Below are positions 21,346 through 30,400 of a stretch of DNA of 35,059 bases, one piece after another (position 1 is the first letter of the stretch; every line of letters starts with the position of its first letter). Origin of the DNA: Spirogloea muscicola. Taxonomy: Eukaryota; Streptophyta; Zygnematophyceae; Spirogloeales; Spirogloeaceae. Made by a program: the position numbers and the translations under genes. The stretch covers positions 215,143 to 250,201 of the forward strand of contig WELB01000062.1 of assembly GCA_009602725.1 (NCBI GenBank), read 5' to 3'. The notes under the pieces are model-generated. The model did not search any database, had not been told where the DNA came from, and saw nothing but the letters and a program-made list of their open reading frames with translations.

Positions 21346-21764
21346 CCCTTGGTGACATTTAGAAAAGAAGGAAGACATTCCAAAAGGGGGGCGAGGCTGT
21401 GAAAGAGAGAAGTGACTCTCCCAATGGGGGCAAGGGCTGTGAAAAGCCGGGCCAGAAAGTTCGGACAATGGGATGAACAAGGTCTGAATGAAAGTGGCTC
21501 TCCCATGAAAGAAAAGCGCTTTCAGGTAGTATCTTTTCGGCACCTATTTGGGCTTGTGGATTTTGTCCATTCTTTTTGGGCTGGCTTTGCTAGCCCCTTC
21601 TTCTCCAAGGGCGAGCAATTTATTTCTCTCAGGCGGCGAGGGCTGTGATGAACAGCCATCCCGGAAAGAAATGGCTAAGGTCCAAAAGTCCGAAAAAGCC
21701 GGAAGGGTGCCATCTTCAACCCAAACACGAGTAGGGGCACTTTCTTCGAAGAGCTTCTCACCGT
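21346..21764. repeat. Retroelement UTR modules and spacer
   Basis: Minus-oriented modules lie at about 21380-21470 and 21640-21700 (boxes GGGCTGTGAAAAGC and GACTCTCCCAATGGGGGC) and a plus-oriented one at about 21560-21615 (GGGCTGGCTTTGCTAGCCCC). No gene is present. Confidence 0.65.
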
Positions 21765-22135
21765 GTGTCCCGCAGGCGTGGTGAGCCCGCTGACTTCAAC
21801 GCCGCTGGCTCGTGGGCTCAGGTGTATCGTATGCGCTTGTCCGTCTCCCTCCAGCGGTCCATGGCCCACGCCTTGCATCTGCGTGCTGGCCGTGCTCTCG
21901 CTGCGGCCTCCGGCTTTCGTCAGGGGGATAGTTTTCCGGTAGCTAGTCTGTCGGATGTGAGGCTCCTTACTCGTAACTACTGAGTGGTCCATCCTCCCCC
22001 CTTCTGCCATAGCCTCTTCAGGCCCCACAGTCGCTGCTTAGCTCGTAGTATGGCCCCTTCGAACCTTGTCAATTCTTTTCGGGCTGGCTTCTCACAGCCC
22101 TTGCCCCCATTGGGAGAGCCACTTCTTTCTTCTCA
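21765..22135 (+). mobile_element. Retroelement tail with intact stop and 3' UTR module
   Basis: One open frame at 21765-21983 reads RRRGEPADFNAAGSWAQVYR, MRLSVSLQRSMAHALHLRAG and ends SLSDVRLLTRNY-stop. The UTR follows to about 22135 with CGGGCTGGCTTCTCACAGCC and TTGGGAGAGCC boxes. It is the cleanest plus-strand tail-plus-UTR copy in the window. Confidence 0.8.
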
Positions 22136-22970
22136 CCGATCCACTGGATTTGCCCTGCCAGGCGTCCAAGTGCTTGCCGCAAGCACAGCGGCGCAGGGCG
22201 CACCGTGAGCAGCCCCGCTGGCCGACAGACGGTAGGGGCAAGCCAGCGAGGTCACCACGTGGCGTGCATGGCAGGCGCCTCCCCACTCCCTCCCTGCCTC
22301 CTCTGCGGGGAAGCCGCTGCGGCCGGGTCCCGGCATCCCCGATCATCCAGCCGTTCCGGTGCGCTTCTCACTGGTCCGCGGCGCTTTTCCACCTTGCGAC
22401 AAAGCGCCCGTCCGTCGTCGGCGACTTCCCCTTCGTTGCCCTGCCTTGTAGAGGACGCCAGGCATGAGCTGTCGAGCGTGCGCAAACGGCGTCTCAGCTG
22501 CTACATCACCGGCGGCCCCGAGGGGTGGCGCTAATGAACGGCACCGAAAGGCAATTCGGCTTTCTCAGCGTGACGGTCATCGTCTCTTTCTCATCGATCC
22601 GGACAGTTACCCAAGGATACAGCGCTAGACAGAGCTGGTCGACGGCCGCCGAAGCCTGCGGCAACTCCGCAGCTCGCGCGGCGCCACCGCGCCCGCGTGC
22701 CGCGGCCGCCACGGGCGCCGCCCTCGCAGCCCCGCGCCGCTGCGAGCGAGGCGGAATTGGACGGGCGGAGTCCCTCCGTGGAGCGAGGCGAGGACCGCCT
22801 TCGCCTGTCATCGGCCGAAGATGGGAGCGCTGCGCCAGCTGCGCGTGTTCTTGGCCAGAGCACGGGCTTCTGTTGCATGACCTGGGTGTATCGCGCTTCA
22901 GCGCCTAAAGACCACGCACTTCTTCGGCAATCCGAAGCGAGCTCAGTTGGCGAGCTCAGTCTGAGCAGCC
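22136..22970. promoter_or_regulatory. GC-rich region upstream of the coiled-coil membrane protein gene
   Basis: No supported exon is seen. The part 22630-22850 is very GC-rich and resembles the 5' peaks before other genes, so it probably holds promoter and 5' UTR of the gene at 22971. The stretch 22136-22500 is unassigned. Confidence 0.4.
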
Positions 22971-24745
22971 ATGGGTGCCATTTTGTCGGTGGTAGCCGGA
23001 GCCTTTGACGGACTCACATGGCCCTGGAGGATGGCCAGCTGGTGGATGCTGCAGTGGTACTTCCTTGGGGTCAAGACCGTGACAGCCGCCGTTGTTGGCG
23101 TGCTCATGTGGCCCTTGCGGACGTTTGCTGCTGCTCGCCGGGAGCCCAAGGTTCATCTTTCACTGCCCTTGTCACACAGCTCATGTTGAGTGGGGCTTTC
23201 ACTGTGGATCTAGATATCAGGACGCTTGCTGCATAGACGAGATTTGTAGCATGCTGGTCAGAGTGGATGATGTCCGTCCTGGCACATTAAGCCCAGAATT
23301 TCGAATAGTGCAATTTTTGGCTAACTCTTCACTGACTTCCCGGCAGACGAGGGCGCAACTTGTGATACTTGAACGCGAGCTTCAGGAAATGTCGGAGGTC
23401 ATGGAGGACCTGGGAGGAAAGCTTGCCAAGGCCCAGCGGGATAGGAGCAGGATCTTCCAGAAGCTGGAGAAGGCCTTGCAAGACCGCAGCAGATTGAAGG
23501 AGCATATTCTGGAGAGATGTGCTCAGGTGCTTTTATTGACATGCTCCCATGAAGCTGCAGTTGCTCTTGCCTGTTGCGAGTGACACACCAACTTGCACCA
23601 AGCTTTCCCTGAAACAGCTTATCAGCTTTGTGTGCAATGCTCAAAGAGTCTGAAGCACACTCATCGTCTGTGTTGTTCATTGGCCTACTCAGCTGAAGGA
23701 GGTCGATGCACTGCGCAAAAGGATGGAAGGTGAGGCGACCTCAGCCAAGCAAGACGCAGCCAGAGCCGAGGAAGATGTTAAAGCTTTGGCAACTGCAGCC
23801 AAGATATTTGAGAGATTGCGCGCGGAGTACAGTGTCAGTGTTCAGGAGGAGAAGAATGTAGTACAAGTTGGAGATTCTGATGCAAAAGGAGTACAGAGTG
23901 GAATTGACACGGAAGCAGGTATAGGTGTCAGAGAGGCAAGCGATGCAGCAGAGGCTCCTCCAGATACCAGCAAGGAACATCTGCCTGAATCTCGTGACCC
24001 GCCAGCCCCGAAAGTCAAGAGGAAGGAGGGCAAAGTAGGGAAAAGGAGAGGTGTAAAAAGCAAGAGAGCGCCTCTATCACCTGAGCCAGTTGCTGCACAC
24101 CAGGAACATATGCAAGAGGCAAAGCCACTGGCTCCTTTGGTTGGAGGAGTGCAGGGTCATCAGAAGGAGATGGGATTCCAGCGGGCGTGTGTTGTGTCCA
24201 ATGTCCTCTGTATGGGTGCCTCAGCCACTATGGCTGCAATCGTCGTCTGGCAGACCGGCAGCACAGGTCCACTTGTAGCCAGCCTCCTTGCTGTTCTGGT
24301 TGTCTTAGGCAACGTGTACTGGCTTCTGCGTCAGCAGAGTGTTCTGGTGCAGGCCCGGAAAGAGAGCAAGAGTGACCTGGAAGTGGTTCCACAAAGCATG
24401 CGACTCAGCTCCTCTTCAGGAGCAGCATTGGCAGCAGAGCTGGATGCCATTACTGGTCGTCAAGATGCCGTTACTGAAGGTCAGGATGAGTTTGAGTCCT
24501 CCAAGAGCAGTCAACGTTTGAAGACAGGAGATTTTGCTGGCAGTATAGACCAAGCTGAGGAAGATAGCAGAGGTGGATGGGTGATGGAAGGCATGATGCT
24601 GCTGAGTCTTTCTTGGTTTTGCCTGGGAGTGTTGACGTGGCCAGCGTGCAATCAAGTTGGCGTCTTCCTTCCTCATTACTGGCGAAATGACAGCGCTATC
24701 TCACTGGCCGGGTACCACCATGGCTCCCACATCCCAGTCCTCTGA
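22971..24745 (+). CDS. Unidentified coiled-coil protein with N- and C-terminal membrane segments
   Basis: Exons 22971-23150, 23347-23526 and 23693-24745 join in phase 0 to 470 aa. Residues 1-52 are rich in Trp and hydrophobic residues (WPWRMASWWMLQWYFLGVK) with one or two membrane helices. Residues about 61-200 are a charged heptad-like coiled coil (LERELQEMSEVMEDLGGKLA; LKEVDALRKRM). Then come an acidic/Pro stretch and a basic patch (KVKRKEGKVGKRRGVKSKR, about 229-247). Two adjacent hydrophobic helices follow at about 282-306 and 309-333, then a polar linker, and a last one at about 421-446. The ATG follows a GC-rich leader and the three exons share one pattern, so the gene model is good. 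I do not recognise the family; a membrane-anchored tether or scaffold is possible but unproven. Confidence 0.75.
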
Positions 24746-24761
24746 AGGCTTTATAGAGTTC

Positions 24762-24767
24762 AATAAA
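24762..24767 (+). terminator. Candidate AATAAA polyadenylation signal
   Basis: AATAAA occurs 17 nt after the stop of the coiled-coil gene. No nearby TGTAA precedes it, so it is a plausible but unproven signal. Confidence 0.3.
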
Positions 24768-25700
24768 GATGTTCTTGGAAGTTTTGCACATGGACGTGCT
24801 GAGGAAATTTGCGAGTACAATTGCGGAGGTGCTTAGGGCTCGCGCGTTTTGCAGCTTTAGAGGGAGAGAAGTAGTAACAAGTGGGAGTGTCTGTCTCATC
24901 TCTTCATAGTGCGGCCAGATGGACATGCTGTACAGAACAATAATAAGTGCTAGGTTGCTACATGGAACAAACCTTCAAGACTTCAGGAACTGGCCATCAC
25001 ATTCTTTCCATCGACATATCAGACTAGCAAGCACCATTTCCACCGTACCTTCATCTGCGGCAAGTATGCACGCCCTCATGCTTATGATTGATCGTACAGT
25101 GACAACCACAAAGTCAAGGGAAGAGAACAGTATTAGCAGTAGTAAAGCTTTGCAGCATCAGTAGGCATGTCAAGTTTGTACGCTTCGACCTGCAGCAGAG
25201 CATCGCCCCTGGTCAACAAGCGCTTTGCGTCTAAGCCAGTGCGAATGACTCTTGCACTGGCTTAGTCTTCACACGCTTGATCCTGACTACAATCGAGTCA
25301 ATGGCCTGTAGACATATATGCAAAAGTCACTCAAGGTGTATGTATTACACAGCCATCGCCCTCAAGAGTCTCTATCTTCTATCACCCTCGGGTGCACTCG
25401 ACCTATCCAGTATGGCCTTCCAAATGAAAGGGTACTTCGTCCAGGGCTGTTACGACCAGCATCATCAAGCACCATTCTTGAAGCAATCCTAAGTCAAGTG
25501 CTTAAAGGCAACATTTGCATCCACAGGCAAGCGGTAGAGCAGCACGACGTCCTGTTGCCTGGTAAATTGGAGTTGCGGCTGCTGCCCAAGGCAACTCGGA
25601 AAAGGTCATTTCTTGAGCGCACGGCTAGCTTGGAGGAGAACTAGTCTGCGGAAAATGCAGCTGTCATTGACTACATTTAGCCACTATGACAGCCAGCCAA
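24768..25700. other. Intergenic DNA without recognised gene
   Basis: No exon with family similarity or good splice context was found. The one structured element is the hairpin at 25231-25265. Confidence 0.5.
25231..25265. repeat. Perfect 12-bp intergenic hairpin
   Basis: CTAAGCCAGTGC at 25231-25242 pairs exactly with 25254-25265 around an 11-nt loop. It is unrelated to the GGGCTGGC modules and is not tRNA-like. Confidence 0.85.
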
Positions 25701-26030
25701 TGGTGCTCAGATGTAAGTAGGGGACTGCCTCTGCTTCACACAGACTGGAGCCTCAGCTTTGGAGGCAGGACGGCTTTGTGAGAGGCCACCGCCCTCTAAG
25801 CAGTAAAGAAGAAGAAGCAGTAAGCTCTTCCACACTGTGCGAGGAAGAGTGCTCGCCCTGAGAGAAGGAGGGCTAGCAAAGCCAGGCCCAAAAAGAAGAG
25901 AAGGGCTCGCCCATTGAGGATAGGGGCTGGAAAAAGCCAGCCCAGAAAAGAATAACAAAGGACGAGAAGGGGCCAGGGGAAGTACGAAGAACAACAAGCA
26001 CAGAAGAGAAACGAAGCAGCTACGAAGCAC
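25701..26030 (-). repeat. 3' UTR of the endonuclease-bearing retroelement copy
   Basis: It lies directly downstream (minus strand) of the tail stop at 26031. It has modules at about 25860-25890 and 25910-25950, including GGGCTGG-AAAAAG-CCAGCCC style stems on the plus strand. The 3' end is taken as about 25700; no poly(A) or obvious target-site duplication was seen. Confidence 0.65.
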
Positions 26031-26775
26031 TCAGTAACCCCTGCTAAGCAGCCTCAGGTCAGAGAGACTGGGTTCCTGGAAGCGGGTCCCCTGGCCAGAG
26101 CCAGAGGCAGCAGCGAGGGCTCTGCCTGCACGCAGGTGCAGCGCGCGGGCCATAGACCTCTGCAGCGAGACGGCCAAGCGCATGCTGTACACCTGCGCTA
26201 GCGACCCTGCTGCATGGGAGTCCACCGGCTCCCCATGGAAGCGGCGGGCAATGGCGTGACGAGAGAGCTGGTTGAGCAGCTCGAGCGCCCAGCGCCCCGT
26301 GCGTATCGATGGCGAGCGGGAAGAACTCGTCTTCCCGCGGGTGATCTGCGTATTTTAGCTCCTTGGCCCGAGCGGCGCAGGCTACCGCATACCCAGCCTT
26401 GGTGGCACACTGGGTTGGATGTGAGCGGTCATAGGAGTCGGTGGTCACCACGTCCAGGAGAAGACGTGGCCCGCCTGCTGGTGGGGTGGCCACAAGGTCC
26501 ACGCGACGAGCGTGGAGACCGTCGGCCCGTTGCTGGAGCGGCATGACGGCAGAGTTCTCGGCTGCCACCGAGAAGCCAGCCTCCACAAGGATGCCATGCA
26601 TCGCATCCCGGAGATGGTCATGGGCGCTGTCCGCTCTCCACCGTGGGAACAGCGCAGAACATGAGCGGCCAGCTCCCCATGCTCGGCCCCTCGCTCGCCA
26701 CATTCACACTGCTGCACACCCTGGAGACATGGCGGCGGCAGGCCCAGGAGCCGGTGGACGGCACTGCGGAACACC
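26031..26775 (-). mobile_element. 5'-truncated non-LTR element with zinc finger, endonuclease and tail
   Basis: From high to low: VFRSAVHRLLGLPPPCLQG, QCECGERGAEHGELAAHVLR-C (CECG at 26697-26708), HDHLRDAMHGILVEAGF, then the endonuclease-like block RRVDLVATPPAGGPRLLLDV (about 26510-26450), YAVACAARAKELKYADHPRE, and the tail LQRSMARALHLRAGRALAAA ending SLSDLRLLSRGY at 26031. One frameshift lies near 26640 and one after about 26280. The D...D-x-V pattern fits the PD-(D/E)xK restriction-like endonuclease of R2-type elements; the full catalytic set is not confirmed. No reverse transcriptase is attached. Confidence 0.82.
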
Positions 26776-26829
26776 TCGTCCGGGAGTGTGAGAGGGCTTC
26801 ATTGAGGGGGAGGGCCTGGAGCCACGCCG

Positions 26830-27035
26830 CGGCCCCCGGGGAGGAGGCCGAGTGGAAGCGCGCGAAGAAGGGACAAGAGGAAGAGGCTCTCTTTGAAGGG
26901 GATAAACAAAATGGGCCAAGGGCTGTGAACAAAAGCCAACCCAATGGAGAACGGACAAAGGTCCAGAGGGCCATAGGAAGTGGCTCTCCCAAGGGGGGGG
27001 AAAAGGCTGTGAACAGGCAGCCCGAAAAGCATTGA
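26830..27035 (-). repeat. Two tandem retroelement UTR modules
   Basis: On the minus strand the boxes CGGGCTGCCTGTTCACAGCC and CTTGGGAGAGCCACTTCC, then GGGTTGGCTTTTGTTCACAG, recur at roughly 75-80 bp spacing. They belong to another copy whose coding part is absent. Confidence 0.65.
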
Positions 27036-27497
27036 CAAAAAGGTTACCCTGCCCACCCCTACTCAGCTCGGCCCTGTGTTTCTCCATTCCGCCATTCCGC
27101 CTCCCCCGTCCCGCCTCGCTGCGCGCGCGCCGCTCGGCCCGCGCCGCCGCCGGGAGCGCAGGCAGCGGCGCGAAGCGAGCAAGGAGGAGCCGTGGCCGTG
27201 GCGGAGGCTCACGAAGCCCGCGGCTTACCGTCTCTGCTGTGCAGCTTCTTGTCTCCCAGCCAAGTCCTCTGCCAAAGCGGGACAGTGAGGAGCTCTCGGC
27301 CCCGCGGGGGCAGGCAGGCGGGAGCAGCTGTGCCAAGATGGCAACCGAGGATTCCTCCCACCGCTCCATTGCGAATTGCTCGTGAGGTCCTCCGACCTGC
27401 GGGCAGCACATGAAGATGCCCAGCGGCCGCTGAGGACCAGGGCCTGCAGAGGCTGCTCGAGAGCCCGCTGGTTTCGGAGCCCGACGGAAGCCTCTCC
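27036..27497 (+). promoter_or_regulatory. GC-rich 5' leader/promoter of the TIP1-like gene
   Basis: A GC-rich block with CGCGCGCGCC at about 27120 lies upstream of the ATG at 27498. An in-frame stop at 27411 and no ATG between it and 27498 favour that start. Confidence 0.45.
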
Positions 27498-30400
27498 ATG
27501 GCCAGCGAGATTGAGATAGCGGCAGAGCGCTCAGGCGAAGATGCGCAGGCGTCATCCTCTGCTGCAGCAGGTTGGGCAGGCTGCTGACGAGATGATCATT
27601 TTCTGCATGGCATAGAGTGTACAACTGCTCAGGCATAGCAGCCTTCATTGTCCAAGTTTCACACAGGAAAGGGCCGCAATTTGCAATGTATCTTGTCGTG
27701 CATCTTGCAACGTTTCTTATACGAGCCTCGAGTGAAGCTTTCTGCGACGACAACATGTGGCAGAGACTAGCATGGCTGCTCCAGAGGAGGTGCTCAAGGA
27801 TGACGTATACACAGCTGCAGCCCACGGGCACTTAGGTGAGCTGCCGAGCAGCTACGACTTGCAGGGGCAGAGGCCTGCAAGCTGAAACAGCATCTGGGCA
27901 GGGTCACTTATGCAGGGAGGTTGGCTGCCAGCTTCAATTGGGCAGTCCTCTTTGAGCTCAAAGCCTGTAAGGAAGCAGAATGTAGGTCTTAAGGGGCCTA
28001 AAATATTGGCACAGCTGTGTTGGTTGATTTGGTCATAACGTGCGACAAGGCGAGAGTGCTAGCTGGACAAAGGACTTCAGAGTACCCAATATTGACGCTA
28101 CCCAGGCATGAATGACTGACAACAAGCAGTGCTTGTTTCCACACTGTAGACAAGCTTAGGCGGCTGGTGGAGCAGGAGGGCCACTCTGTTCATCAGCCTG
28201 ATAACAGGGGTTACTTTGCCCTGCAATGGAGCGCCCTCAACAACCGGACTGCTGCAGCTCAATACATTATTGAGGTACAAGCTGTGTGATTATCATTCCC
28301 TTCCGTACTAGCAAGCTTTTGTATTCAGATAGTGCCCTTTTGCAGCATCTGAGCAATCTCACTTACATACAAAATACCACATTTGCCTACACCAAGCTGG
28401 CATGAGGATACTGGCAATTGACTTGGTCAGCAAACACTGGAGCCCAGACAATTGCAATGAAGGCCCACTCTGTGCAAACATCTGCATTTCGATTCTTACT
28501 AAGCAATAGGAAGTAATATTTGGGCTTTATTCTGACACAAGGCAAATGCTAGGTTTGTTGATCAGAGTACATTCTCGAAATGCTATTGAAGTAGAAGTTG
28601 ATCACATGCTCTTTCCTGCAGCAAGGTGTGAACATCAATGCCAAGGATACAACTGGCCAAACAGCACTCCACTGGACAGCTGTCCGTGGGGCTATGCAGG
28701 TTGCTGAGTTGCTTCTACAAAGTGGTGCAGATGTCGAGGTCACAGATACTGCAGGCTTCAGGGTAATGCAACAAATAGCCTGGCAGATCACATGTGGAAA
28801 TATGTCTCTGTATTACGCCACTAGCACATGGACGTGTGCCTATGTCACATCACCATGAGAGATTCTGGGCATGAAGGTTGCTTTGTGATCTCTATCCGGT
28901 TGCGCCAGTCAACTGACACGTGATTGATGAGATTTCGTTAACCCCTGCAAAAGTGATGTAGTATTAAAGGCTACTGCACTCTCTTGACTCATCAGCTCAA
29001 ACCTTGAGGAAACCTGTATTTTGTCATGTTGTGTGACCTTGCTGCTGCAGCCAAGCCATGTAGCCGCCCAATATGGTCACACTGCCGTGATGTACTACCT
29101 GGCAACGAAGTGGCATGCGGAGGTGGATCCAGTTGACAATGATGGACGTAGCCCACTACATTGGTAAACAACTATCATACGAGGCTCTTGTGGATGACAT
29201 GAAAATGTACTCTGTGTTTTGTTTGCCCTTCTGTCAAGTGTTGAGGTTGTGGCTGTATGCTTGTAGGGCTGCTTACAATGGCTTCTCCGATACCATACGA
29301 CTCCTCCTCTTCATGGATGCCTACCTTGGTCGCGAGGACAAGGAAGGTCAGGCAACTGACATTCAATCTCCTAGCCTTTCTTTGCTGATGCTGTCACCTT
29401 CATAGCTTCAAGGAGACTTCTTCTTGCTTCCACAGTGAGGATTTGAGAACAGTATGTAGAGTATGTGTTGCTTGTCAGGTACATGAGGATTGAGAGCCCT
29501 TCAGAAGCACAGCAATATTCAGGCACTTGAATACCTGCTTTACCTGCAGGGTGCACGCCCTTGCACTGGGCAGCCATCAAGGGCCACCAGGAAGCTTGCA
29601 CCGTGCTAGTGCAGGCGGGGACCAAGGAGCAGCTCACAGCTATTGACCTGACTGGATGCACGCCAGCCCAGTTGGCCTCTGATAAGGGACACCGGCATGT
29701 GGCACTCTTTTTGGTGAAGCCTTCAACATGCTTCCTCTTCAGATGTAATATCTTGAGGGGCTTCTTTGCCTTGAGCGGCAAGCTGTCTTACAACCGCCGG
29801 AATGTGGCTTGAGTGTAAATGTAGAGGCCAACGCATGAGCCATTGACATCTGCCTCAACCTTTGTAAAAGTCACGTCCTTCATCACTTGCCTGTTTTTCT
29901 AACCTCAGCTGGGTAAGGAAGGCATACCCCTTTCATACAGAATTGACCAGCTCTAGCTGGCACAGGCCGAATGGAGCTAAAGCCCTTTGGGCTGCCTACT
30001 TGATGCAGTCCAACGCACGAAGAGTGCATGAGGCCAGGGCGGACTCGAAGGGCAGGCTAGCAAAGTTGATGAAATTGGGCCTAGCTCCAATTATCTGGGT
30101 CATCATTGTCCTCCTGGTGTATGCATTCATTGTTTCCATCATCAGCTGTATCCAAACCGGGCACCTTGCTTTGCAACTTGATCAAAGTCGAACTTTGGCT
30201 GGTGTGAGCATCTGAGCATTGCCCATTCGGAGGCATACACAGAGCAATATAGCTGCTGCTTCTTGTGCAGCACCAAGCAAGTCACACAATACTTGCCTAC
30301 AAGATTGGGAGGGCTTCTCATGATTGCTGTCGGTAGTCCAGTCTCCTCTCTGCTTGCTAGGGGCATGCTATCACTCCTTGACTGAAGGTTGCAGCACCCA

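Noticed and set aside
22092-22520. Short ORFs on both strands upstream of the coiled-coil gene
   Set aside because: GC-rich sequence opens all frames; no motif, splice context or repeat match supports coding.
26704-27831. 375-aa minus-strand ORF
   Set aside because: It runs through retroelement UTR modules and the GC-rich leader and first exons of the TIP1-like gene, and has no domain of its own.
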